DNA of 64,000 nt. Source: Flavobacterium psychrophilum (GTDB lineage: Bacteria; Bacteroidota; Bacteroidia; Flavobacteriales; Flavobacteriaceae). Within the stretch, counting starts at the first letter, position 1. The number at the start of each line of letters is the position of its first letter. The notes under the pieces are model-generated. The model was given only the letters and a program-made list of their open reading frames with translations, ran no database searches and had not been told where the DNA came from. Both the position numbers and the translations under genes were made by a program. Below are positions 35,522 through 43,877 of this stretch, piece by piece. The stretch covers positions 1 through 64,000 of the forward strand of contig CAMAQD010000002.1 in the NCBI GenBank assembly GCA_945860385.1, given 5' to 3'.

Positions 35522-36808
35522 ATGAAAAAAACTTGTACTATTCTTTTACTGGGAATTGCCTCCGTAAATGGATATTGTCAAACCTCAACTGCTACAACAA
35601 CAATTCCTGTTGTAGCACCAACTACACAAGCCAAAGAATGGGACATAAGCCTGTATGGCTTTATACGAACTGATTACATTTGGGACACTCGAAAATGCGC
35701 CCAAGCTAGAGAAGACAATCTAAATCTATATCCTTTAGATGTGGTATTAGATGCAAACGGCAAGGACATAAACGCCGTTGGGCAATCCAATTTTCTATCT
35801 ATTACTTCAAGATTGGGTGTCAAAGTTAAGGGTCCAGATGTTTGGGGTGCAAAAATGAGTGGAACTCTTGAAGGCGATTTCTTCGGAAATACTGAAACCG
35901 CTACTACAAGTACTATTGGGCTTTTTAGATTAAGACACGCCTTTGTGAGCATGGACTGGTCTAAAACCTCATTGACAATGGGTCAAACTTGGTATCCAAC
36001 TTTTATTCCCGAAGTTTTTCCCGGTGTTAGCGATTTTAATACCGGAATTATGTTTAATGTTTTTGGATGGGCTACTCAAGTTAAATTGAAACAAAATTTT
36101 ACTAAAGAGCTTTCCGCCACGTTCACGGCTTTTAAAGAAAGAGAATTTACTGCTCCTGGTCCAGGATCTCAAAATTCTGCATCCATTAACTCTGCTTTGC
36201 CTTCTTTAAATGCGCAACTTCAATACAAAGGAAAAAATGTATTTTTTGGCGCAGGATTGGAATACAAATCGATGCAACCTTTGACTGTTAGCGCAACTAA
36301 TCTTGTAACAACAGAAAAAGTAACGAGTTCTTCTGTATTTGGTTATGCTAAATATTCAAATGATAAAGTAATTATTAAAGCTTATGGAATTTCAGGAGGA
36401 AATATGAACAACCTAGTTATGTTAGGTGGATTTACAGGAACCACCAATGCAGGAATCCAGTCTTATGACCCTACAAAAACCACTTCTTTTTGGTTTGACA
36501 TTGCCAGTAACGGAAAATCAATCGCACCTGGTTTCTTCTTTGGAACCACAAAAAACAATGGTGCCAGTATTGCCGCAACAGCATTAAATTCCATTTATAT
36601 GAGAGGACTTACCGGATCAAGAGTTGTAGATAATGTCTGGAGAGTGTCTGGAAGAGTTGATTTTAAGAAAAACAAATTCAGGGTTTCTCCAGAATTAGAA
36701 TATACTGCTGCAACCTGGGGAGACTCTGATTTATATGGAAAAGCTACAACAAACAAAAAAGACGTTGGAAATCTTAGAACGATGGTTTCCTGCGTATATT
36801 CATTTTAA
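35522..36808 (+). CDS. Outer-membrane porin-like protein
   Basis: A 428-residue protein with a signal peptide (MKKTCTILLLGIASVNGYCQ). The mature part begins WDISLYGFIRTDYIWDTR and contains alternating beta strands with LFRLRHAFVSMDWSKTSLTMGQTWYP, ending RTMVSCVYSF, with the terminal Phe typical of outer-membrane barrels. It is probably a trimeric-type porin letting small carboxylates through. This substrate guess comes only from the next gene, an MHS transporter 25 bp downstream, and the CoA-ligase genes further on. It probably begins the transport operon. Confidence 0.83.
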   Translation: MKKTCTILLLGIASVNGYCQTSTATTTIPVVAPTTQAKEWDISLYGFIRTDYIWDTRKCAQAREDNLNLYPLDVVLDANGKDINAVGQSNFLSITSRLGVKVKGPDVWGAKMSGTLEGDFFGNTETATTSTIGLFRLRHAFVSMDWSKTSLTMGQTWYPTFIPEVFPGVSDFNTGIMFNVFGWATQVKLKQNFTKELSATFTAFKEREFTAPGPGSQNSASINSALPSLNAQLQYKGKNVFFGAGLEYKSMQPLTVSATNLVTTEKVTSSSVFGYAKYSNDKVIIKAYGISGGNMNNLVMLGGFTGTTNAGIQSYDPTKTTSFWFDIASNGKSIAPGFFFGTTKNNGASIAATALNSIYMRGLTGSRVVDNVWRVSGRVDFKKNKFRVSPELEYTAATWGDSDLYGKATTNKKDVGNLRTMVSCVYSF

Positions 36809-36833
36809 ACCAATAACTAAAAACAATTAATTT

Positions 36834-38369
36834 ATGACAAAAAAATCAACAAAAGGAATTTGGAAAGTGATTTCCGCATCCTCAATGGGTACAATGATTG
36901 AATGGTATGACTTTTACATCTTTGGAAGTTTAGCCGTTGTAATTTCAACAAAATTTTTCCCTGCCGATAACCCTACAGCCGCATTTTTGGCCACCTTGGC
37001 CACCTTTGCAGTAGGATTTGTAGTTCGTCCTTTTGGTGCCTTATTCTTTGGAAGACTCGGCGATTTAATTGGAAGAAAATATACCTTTATGGTGACTTTA
37101 CTTTTGATGGGGGGTGCCACATTTTTAATAGGATGTATTCCTAGCTATGAAACCATTGGGTTTATGGCTCCTGTATTAGTATTAATATTGAGAATGCTTC
37201 AAGGTCTTGCCCTTGGTGGTGAATATGGAGGAGCCGCAACTTATGTGGCAGAACATGCACCCGTTGGTGAAAGAGGCTATTGGACTTCCTGGATTCAAAC
37301 TACTGCTACTGTTGGTTTGTTTATTTCATTGATGGTAATTCTTGCTACCCGAAATTTATTGACACCTGAACAATTTGACCTTTGGGGATGGAGAGTTCCA
37401 TTTTGGGTTTCGATTATAATGGTTGTTATTTCGTATATGATTAGAAAAAACATGGAAGAATCGCCTGTTTTTGCCAAAGCTAAAAGTGAAGGAACGACAA
37501 GTAAAAATCCTTTGAAAGAAAGTTTTGGAAATCGTTTCAATTATAAATTTGTATTGCTAGCATTATTTGGAGCTACTATGGGACAAGGTGTAGTTTGGTA
37601 CACCGGTCAATTTTATGCTATGAGTTTCATGAAAACCGTAATGTCTATCGATTCATCACAAGTGGACACTTTGCTCGGAATTGCTTTAATACTGGGAACA
37701 CCATTTTTCATTCTTTTTGGATGGTTGAGCGACAAGGTCGGAAGAAAATATATTATGATGGGCGGAATGTTATTAGCCATTTTGCTTTACAGACCTATTT
37801 ACAAAACCATGTATGAAACCACATCGGTAAAAAACAAAACAGAAATTGTTGCAAAAACAAAAATTCTAGCTGAAACAAAAGAGAACAAAAAACAAGCTCT
37901 AGATTCTATCTATACCACAAACAAAGAATTTAGCGATGGAACGACATTTCTTGAAGTAAAAACAGTTTCTTTAGAAAACGGAAAAGCAGTAATTGTCGAT
38001 GGTAAAGCAAAAACGGAAGTCAAAACAACCATCAATATTAACAATAAAGATCGATGGATCTTGGTTTTTCTTGTGTTTATCCAAGTACTATTTGTTACTA
38101 TGGTTTATGGTCCAATTGCGGCATTTCTGGTAGAAATGTTTCCAGTGAGAATTAGATATACGTCAATGTCACTTCCTTATCACATCGGAAACGGAATTTT
38201 TGGAGGATTGCTTCCGGCTATTTCAACCTATCTTGTAATTAACGGCAAAGATGCTGGCGATGCAGAGTTTTATCTCGAAGGACTTTGGTATCCTATAATT
38301 ATCGCTTCGGTTTGTTTTGTAATCGGAATGGTTTACATCAAAAACAACAATAAAAATATTCACGTCTAA
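36834..38369 (+). CDS. MHS-family MFS carboxylate transporter with an 80-residue polar insert
   Basis: A 511-residue major facilitator of the metabolite:H+ symporter (ProP-like) type. The signature is TMIEWYDFYIFGSLAVV (about 19-35), with GRLGDLIGRKY (about 74) and GLALGGEYGGAATYVAEHAP (about 124-143). It imports compounds such as short-chain carboxylates or betaines; here acetate or propionate is likely given the genes downstream. Odd: between two helices, about residues 323-405, there is a Lys/Glu/Thr-rich insert (IVAKTKILAETKENKK ... INNKDR) absent from ordinary MHS proteins. It may be a cytoplasmic or periplasmic regulatory loop. The gene is followed 10 bp later by a small DUF6814-like gene. 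Confidence 0.88.
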   Translation: MTKKSTKGIWKVISASSMGTMIEWYDFYIFGSLAVVISTKFFPADNPTAAFLATLATFAVGFVVRPFGALFFGRLGDLIGRKYTFMVTLLLMGGATFLIGCIPSYETIGFMAPVLVLILRMLQGLALGGEYGGAATYVAEHAPVGERGYWTSWIQTTATVGLFISLMVILATRNLLTPEQFDLWGWRVPFWVSIIMVVISYMIRKNMEESPVFAKAKSEGTTSKNPLKESFGNRFNYKFVLLALFGATMGQGVVWYTGQFYAMSFMKTVMSIDSSQVDTLLGIALILGTPFFILFGWLSDKVGRKYIMMGGMLLAILLYRPIYKTMYETTSVKNKTEIVAKTKILAETKENKKQALDSIYTTNKEFSDGTTFLEVKTVSLENGKAVIVDGKAKTEVKTTININNKDRWILVFLVFIQVLFVTMVYGPIAAFLVEMFPVRIRYTSMSLPYHIGNGIFGGLLPAISTYLVINGKDAGDAEFYLEGLWYPIIIASVCFVIGMVYIKNNNKNIHV

Positions 38370-38379
38370 AACACATAAC

Positions 38380-38610
38380 ATGAATCAATTAAAAAGAGCT
38401 TTAGGAATGGTTTGGCTGGGATTATCTGTTGCAGCGGCCTATTTTTGTATTTTCGAATTTGGATTGCCAAAAATATTGTCCGGCAAACAAGAAGACTTAG
38501 TATTCGGAATAATTATACTTTCAATACTTACTCCACTAATCGTCATAGGATTGGGGACTTTCGGTTATTATGCCTTGATGGGAGAATACGACGAAACAAA
38601 ACACAAATAA
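38380..38610 (+). CDS. Small membrane protein, DUF6814-like
   Basis: A 76-residue protein with two membrane helices (about 8-28 and 42-64) and a charged C-terminus DETKHK. I recall a family of this kind (DUF6814) found next to MHS transporters, but could not check it. It follows the transporter by 10 bp and ends before a hairpin, so it likely closes the transport operon and may be an accessory subunit. The function is unknown. Confidence 0.72.
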   Translation: MNQLKRALGMVWLGLSVAAAYFCIFEFGLPKILSGKQEDLVFGIIILSILTPLIVIGLGTFGYYALMGEYDETKHK

Positions 38611-38630
38611 TCAGGTTTAAATAAAAAATA

Positions 38631-38668
38631 GCAATCTCTTCATTTTATTGAGGAGATTGCGTATTTTT
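38631..38668 (+). terminator. Terminator/attenuator between the transporter and sensor genes
   Basis: GCAATCTC (38631-38638) pairs with GAGATTGC (38653-38660) and is followed by GTATTTTTAG. It separates the porin/transporter unit from the sensor/CoA-ligase unit. Confidence 0.65.
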
Positions 38669-38674
38669 AGGATT

Positions 38675-38869
38675 ATGAAAAAGAGACATGAACAAAAGTT
38701 GGTAATTCTTTCAATGCTAATGCTAATAGCATTGAATATTCCGATTTTACTTTTATTTGACAGTTCCAAACCTTTTTTTGGCTTTCCTGTCATTTATATT
38801 TATATTTTCTCGGTTTGGCTACTTTCTATTGCTGTTACTTACTTCATCATAAAAAGATATTATGAGTAG
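38675..38869 (+). CDS. Small membrane protein preceding the SLC5-type sensor kinase
   Basis: A 64-residue protein, starting MKKRHEQKLVILSMLM; the ATG at 38648 lies within the hairpin and is rejected. Two helices (about 8-26 and 34-57) end in a basic IIKRYYE. The end overlaps the sensor kinase start by 8 bp, which suggests translational coupling. Small subunits of this shape accompany sodium:solute symporters in other bacteria (for example the DUF485 or DUF3311 proteins), so it may be the accessory subunit of the fused symporter domain. No family was assigned. Confidence 0.75.
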   Translation: MKKRHEQKLVILSMLMLIALNIPILLLFDSSKPFFGFPVIYIYIFSVWLLSIAVTYFIIKRYYE

Positions 38870-41567
38870 CATTGGACTTTTGGCAATATTGGGAATTTAT
38901 TTATCCATTCTTTTTTACATTGCTTATTGGGCAGAAAAAAGAAGCCATTCGAAATGGACCAACAATCCGTACATCTATTCGTTTTCATTGGCGGTGTATT
39001 GTACTGCTTGGACGTATTACGGTAGTATTGGTGTTGCCGCAAATTCTGGATTAAGTTATTTGCCCATCTATTTGGGTCCCGTTCTAATTGTTCCCACCTG
39101 GATGATTATCCTCAAAAAAATTATCCGAATTTCAAGAGTGAACAAAATCTCTAGTATTGCCGATTTTATTTCTTTACGCTATGGAAACAACCGATTCTTA
39201 GGAGCTTTGGTTACTATGATTTGCGTTTTTGGTATCGTTCCCTACATTGCCTTGCAACTCAAATCAATTTCGGACACCTTTCATATCGTTACGAAAACCC
39301 AATCCAGTTCTAATATTTTTACAGACACCACTACTTATGTATGCCTTGCGTTAGCATTATTTGCTTCCTATTACGGCACACGTTATGTCGATGCATCTGA
39401 AAAAAGACGCGGAATCGTAACCGCAGTGGCTATGGAATCGATTTTGAAATTAGTGTTCTTCATCATTATTGGCGTTTATGTAACCTACTTTGTTTATGAT
39501 GGCTTTGGCGATATTTACACCCAAGCTTCTGTGCTTGAAAATTTCGACAAAAAGAATTCCGTTGGCGATGTCACAAACGGAATCAATTGGTTTTTCCTTT
39601 GTGTTTTATCTATGTTTGCCATTTTTCTTTTACCAAGACAATTTCACGTTTCCATCATAGAAAACAACAAAGAAGTACATATCAAAACAGCCATTTGGTT
39701 GTTTCCTTTGTATTTATTGCTGTTTAATGTTTTTGTTTTTCCAATAGCTTGGGGAGGAAATATTCTTTTTGAAGGAAAAGGACTTAACTCGGACACTTAT
39801 TCGTTATTGATTCCACAATATTTCGACAATAATTTCCTGACCGTTTTAGTTTTTCTTGGCGGATTTTCGGCAGCCATATCTATGATAATTGTTTCCTCAA
39901 TTGCTTTGGCGACGATGTTAAGTAACAACCTGTTGATTCCATATGGATTCATTGGTTCATTAGAAAATTCATCTCAAGAAAAAAACAGCCAAAGAATAGT
40001 AAACAGCCGAAAAATCGGGATTTTTTCTCTTATCATTTTGGCGTATGCCATATACCGAATTTTCATTTTGGACTATTCATTGGTCTCCATCGGTTTGGTT
40101 TCTTTTGTGGTTATAGCCCAATTAGGGCCAGCTTTTTTTGGCGCCTTATTCTGGAGAAGAGGTTCTAATAAAGGCGCCATCTTCGGGATGATTATTGGAT
40201 TTTTAATTTGCTTTTACACGCTTTTGTTACCCTATGCCATTGGAATTACCAATTCCTCCAACTCATTCGTTCAAGATGGGCCTTGGGGAATCGAATTGCT
40301 AAAACCATTTCAGCTTTTTGGCTTAGATTATCTAGAGCCCATTCCGCATGCAGTTTTCTGGAGTTTGTTTTTTAATATCATTTGTTATATGACTATTTCG
40401 GTAAGTTTCAAAGGAAATTACAGGGAACGCAATTATGCCGAAATGTTTGTGGACATCGACAAATACATCACTAATCATGAAGACGCTTTTGTTTGGAAAG
40501 GAACGGCTTACATCTCTGATATCCAAAAAGTGTTGAAGCGTTTTCTTGGCGAAGAAAGAACCAAGCGGGCATTGACCATTTTCAATCTAAAATACAATAT
40601 TGACAAAAAAATTACTACGGCCGACGCCCGATTTATAAAATTTGCCGAAAATTTATTGACGGGACATATAGGTACGGCTTCCGCCAAAATTTTAATCTCG
40701 AGTGTTATAAAAGAAGACAAAATCAGCTTGACTGAAGTTTTGCGCATTCTGGAAGAATCAAAGGAAAATATTATTGTAAATAAAAAACTGACCGAAACAT
40801 CCACGGAGTTACAAAAAATATCGGAACAGTTAAAAAATGCCAATATAGAATTAGTCAACAAAGACATTCAAAAAGACGAATTCCTAGACACCGTCACCCA
40901 CGAATTACGAACGCCAATCACGGCCATTCGAGCCGCGAGCGAAATCCTGCACGATGACGACGATATTCCAGAAGAAGTTAGAAAACAATTTTTGCAAAAC
41001 ATCATTTCTGAATCCGACAGATTGAATCGGTTGATTGACAAAATTTTGGATTTAGAGAAATTTGAAACTGGAAAACAAAAAATATATCTTTCCAGAAACA
41101 ACATTTCGGGAACCATAAAAAAAACTGTGGAATCCTTGAACCAATTAATTAAAAACAAAAAAATAACTCTCGAATTTAATGATGCCAACAAAGAAATAAA
41201 AGCTTTTTATGACGAGGAACGGATTGTTCAAGTGATGCATAATTTACTGTCGAATGCCATAAAATTCTGTTCCGAAACAGCAGGCAAAATTTCGATACAA
41301 ATCATTGAAAACAAAGATAATGTAGAAGTCCAAATACACAACAACGGCAAAGGAATCAAGAAGGAAGATTTTGAAATTGTTTTTGACAAATTCTACCAAT
41401 CCAGAAACCAAAACGTCAAAAAACCTATAGGAAGTGGATTAGGATTAGCCATTTGCAAAAAAATTATTGAACATCATAAAGGAAAAATCTGGGTTGAAAA
41501 TACAGACGAAAACGGAGCGACTTTCATCTTTACCTTGCCTAATTATAATACAACTGAAAATAATTAA
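38862..41567 (+). CDS. Sodium:solute symporter-histidine kinase fusion (CbrA-like)
   Basis: A 901-residue sensor. The N-terminal 500 or so residues form an SLC5/SSS symporter domain with about 13 helices (WAEKRSHSKWTNNPYIYSFSL, KISSIADFISLRYGN). A linker with a coiled coil (about 625-670) leads to a HisKA dimerisation domain with FLDTVTHELRTPITAIRAA (His about 680). An ATPase domain follows with NLLSNAIKF, HNNGKGIKKEDFEIVFDKF and GSGLGLAICKKIIEHH (about 785-890). Such proteins, like CbrA in Pseudomonas, may sense or transport a solute and phosphorylate a response regulator; the RR gene starts 3 bp later. The neighbouring ligases suggest acetate or propionate as the cue. Confidence 0.92.
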   Translation: MSSIGLLAILGIYLSILFYIAYWAEKRSHSKWTNNPYIYSFSLAVYCTAWTYYGSIGVAANSGLSYLPIYLGPVLIVPTWMIILKKIIRISRVNKISSIADFISLRYGNNRFLGALVTMICVFGIVPYIALQLKSISDTFHIVTKTQSSSNIFTDTTTYVCLALALFASYYGTRYVDASEKRRGIVTAVAMESILKLVFFIIIGVYVTYFVYDGFGDIYTQASVLENFDKKNSVGDVTNGINWFFLCVLSMFAIFLLPRQFHVSIIENNKEVHIKTAIWLFPLYLLLFNVFVFPIAWGGNILFEGKGLNSDTYSLLIPQYFDNNFLTVLVFLGGFSAAISMIIVSSIALATMLSNNLLIPYGFIGSLENSSQEKNSQRIVNSRKIGIFSLIILAYAIYRIFILDYSLVSIGLVSFVVIAQLGPAFFGALFWRRGSNKGAIFGMIIGFLICFYTLLLPYAIGITNSSNSFVQDGPWGIELLKPFQLFGLDYLEPIPHAVFWSLFFNIICYMTISVSFKGNYRERNYAEMFVDIDKYITNHEDAFVWKGTAYISDIQKVLKRFLGEERTKRALTIFNLKYNIDKKITTADARFIKFAENLLTGHIGTASAKILISSVIKEDKISLTEVLRILEESKENIIVNKKLTETSTELQKISEQLKNANIELVNKDIQKDEFLDTVTHELRTPITAIRAASEILHDDDDIPEEVRKQFLQNIISESDRLNRLIDKILDLEKFETGKQKIYLSRNNISGTIKKTVESLNQLIKNKKITLEFNDANKEIKAFYDEERIVQVMHNLLSNAIKFCSETAGKISIQIIENKDNVEVQIHNNGKGIKKEDFEIVFDKFYQSRNQNVKKPIGSGLGLAICKKIIEHHKGKIWVENTDENGATFIFTLPNYNTTENN

Positions 41568-41570
41568 AAA

Positions 41571-41933
41571 ATGAAAAAGATTTTAATTGTAGACGACGAG
41601 CCCAACATAGTAATGACACTGGAATATACTTTCAAAAAGAACAATTTTGAAGTTTTTATTGCCCGTGATGGACAAGAAGCGTTGGATATTCTGGAAAATC
41701 AACTTCCAGACATTATAATTCTTGATGTGATGATGCCCATGGTGGACGGTTTTGCCACATTGGAACAAATAAAAAAAGATAAACGATTAAACCATTGCAA
41801 AGTCATTTTCCTTTCGGCAAAAAACAAAGAGAAAGACATCGAAAAAGGACTTTCGCTTGGAGCAAACTTGTATGTCGTCAAGCCATTTTCAATCAAGAAA
41901 TTAGTAGAACAAGTCCAAGAATTAATCCAATAA
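41571..41933 (+). CDS. Single-domain response regulator
   Basis: A 120-residue receiver domain with no output domain. The acidic pair is in IVDDEPN (about 6-12), the phosphoacceptor Asp in IILDVMMP (about residue 52), the Thr/Ser switch in FLSAKNKE (about 83) and the Lys in VVKPFS (about 104). It is the likely partner of the preceding sensor kinase. Having no DNA-binding domain, it must pass the signal by protein contact or phosphorelay. It lies in one operon with both CoA ligases (18 bp to the next gene). Confidence 0.93.
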   Translation: MKKILIVDDEPNIVMTLEYTFKKNNFEVFIARDGQEALDILENQLPDIIILDVMMPMVDGFATLEQIKKDKRLNHCKVIFLSAKNKEKDIEKGLSLGANLYVVKPFSIKKLVEQVQELIQ

Positions 41934-41951
41934 TCTAAAGTATACACAAAA

Positions 41952-43853
41952 ATGAACTATAAAGATATATACACAAAAAGCATCAAACAACCCGAAGAAT
42001 TTTGGGCAGAACAAGCTGGCGCAATCGAATGGTACAATAAGCCTGAAATTATTTTGTCAAGCGATGAAAATGGCTATCCGCTTTGGTATAAAGACGGAGA
42101 ATTAAATATTTGTTATTTGGCCTTAGACAAGCATATTCAAGATGGTTATGGCGACAAAACTGCATTGATATATGATTCACCCGTAACACAAACCGTTAAA
42201 AAATATTCGTTTTCTGAAGTAAAAACCGAGGTAGCAAAACTGGCCGGAGGGATGCAATCCTTAGGAGTAAAAAAAGGGGATAGAGCCGTAATTTATATGC
42301 CTATGATTCCTCAAGCTGCGTTCGCTATGCTAGCTTGTGCCCGAATTGGCGTTACACATTCAGTAGTTTTTGGAGGTTTTGCTCCGCATGAATTGGCCAT
42401 CAGAATAGACGATTGCAGACCCAGAGTAATCTTAACTGCTTCTTCCGGAATAGAGATTGACCGATTGATTGCCTACAAACCATTGGTAGACGAAGCCATA
42501 GAATTAGCCTCTTTCAAACCGAAAAAAGTAATCGTTTTTAACAGAAAACTGGGCGCCAGAGTCCCTTTCAAAAAATATGATGTTGATTATGATGCCTTAG
42601 TTTACGGATCCGATGAAACGCCATGTGTTTCTGTAAATGCCTTGCATCCTTTGTATGTGTTATATACATCGGGAACTACGGGAAAACCAAAAGGAATTGT
42701 GAGAGACACGGGAGGCTATGCCACCGCACTTAAATTTTCGATGCAGTACATTTATGCTGTGAAAGAAGACGAGGTGTTTTGGGCAGCTTCAGATGTGGGC
42801 TGGGTTGTAGGTCACAGTTTTATCGTTTATGGGCCACTAATCAATCGCAATGCTACCGTTATTTTCGAGGGAAAACCCATCAAAACTCCCGATGCCAGCA
42901 CGTTTTGGAGAGTAATTGACGAGCATAAAGTCAACGCAATGTTTACGGCTCCAACAGCTATTCGAGCCATAAAAAAAGAAGATCCGAATGGAAATTTTAT
43001 CAAACAATATGATTTAAGTTCTTTAAAAACACAATTTTTAGCAGGAGAACGTTGTGATGTTGCCACACTCGAATGGTATTTGGATCACATTCCCGTGCCG
43101 GCTATTGATCATTGGTGGCAAACAGAATCTGGTTGGCCAATGGTCGCCAATATGATTGGAGTCGAGAAAGCAATTATAAAACCAGGTTCAGTCGGGAAAG
43201 CCGTTTGTGGATTTGATATTAAAATATTTAGTGAAAACGGAACCGAGCTGGGACCTAATGAAGAAGGTTATGTAGTTGTCAAATTGCCTTTACCACCAGG
43301 TACTTTACTGGATTTATGGAACGACAATCCAAGGTTCAAAGCAGGGTATTTGAACAAATTTCCTGGATATTATTTTTCGGGTGATGGAGGATATAAAGAT
43401 GAAGATGATTACATTTACATCACGGGAAGAGTCGATGATGTTATTAATGTTGCCGGACACCGGCTTTCGACTGTTGAAATGGAGGAAATTGTCGCATCTC
43501 ATAGCTCGGTTGCAGAATGTGCTGTGATAGGGATTAATGATGAATTGAAAGGTCAAACCCCATTAGCATTGGTTGTAACCAAATACGGAGAAGAAATTGA
43601 ACATTTTCAATTAGAACAAGAAATCGTAAAATTAGTCCGTCAGCAAATTGGCGCAGTTGCATCGTTACGGAATGTAGTGATTGTAGAACGTTTGCCAAAA
43701 ACACGTTCGGGAAAAATACTCCGAAAACTAATGCGAAATATTGCTGATGGTGAAAATTTTCAAATTCCTTCCACTATTGACGATGAAGCTATTGTGGATG
43801 AAATCATTGAAGTCTTAAAAAAATATGAAATAGGAATTTATAATATAAAATAG
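41952..43853 (+). CDS. Propionyl-CoA synthetase-like AMP-forming acyl-CoA ligase
   Basis: A 633-residue ANL-superfamily enzyme. The ATP-binding motif is LYTSGTTGKPKGIVRDTGGYATAL (about 236-259); the IVRDTGG form matches PrpE/ACSS3-like enzymes rather than acetate-type ones. The second motif is WWQTESGWPMV (about 393), then YYFSGDGGYKDEDDYIYITGRVDDVINVAGHRLST, and the C-terminal catalytic Lys lies in LPKTRSGKILRKLMR (about 588). It activates short acyl groups, probably propionate, to acyl-CoA with ATP. The next gene is acetyl-CoA synthetase 24 bp later. The main alternative is a broader medium-chain ligase. Confidence 0.85.
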   Translation: MNYKDIYTKSIKQPEEFWAEQAGAIEWYNKPEIILSSDENGYPLWYKDGELNICYLALDKHIQDGYGDKTALIYDSPVTQTVKKYSFSEVKTEVAKLAGGMQSLGVKKGDRAVIYMPMIPQAAFAMLACARIGVTHSVVFGGFAPHELAIRIDDCRPRVILTASSGIEIDRLIAYKPLVDEAIELASFKPKKVIVFNRKLGARVPFKKYDVDYDALVYGSDETPCVSVNALHPLYVLYTSGTTGKPKGIVRDTGGYATALKFSMQYIYAVKEDEVFWAASDVGWVVGHSFIVYGPLINRNATVIFEGKPIKTPDASTFWRVIDEHKVNAMFTAPTAIRAIKKEDPNGNFIKQYDLSSLKTQFLAGERCDVATLEWYLDHIPVPAIDHWWQTESGWPMVANMIGVEKAIIKPGSVGKAVCGFDIKIFSENGTELGPNEEGYVVVKLPLPPGTLLDLWNDNPRFKAGYLNKFPGYYFSGDGGYKDEDDYIYITGRVDDVINVAGHRLSTVEMEEIVASHSSVAECAVIGINDELKGQTPLALVVTKYGEEIEHFQLEQEIVKLVRQQIGAVASLRNVVIVERLPKTRSGKILRKLMRNIADGENFQIPSTIDDEAIVDEIIEVLKKYEIGIYNIK

Positions 43854-43877
43854 AAATTAAATAAAATAAGAATAGTT

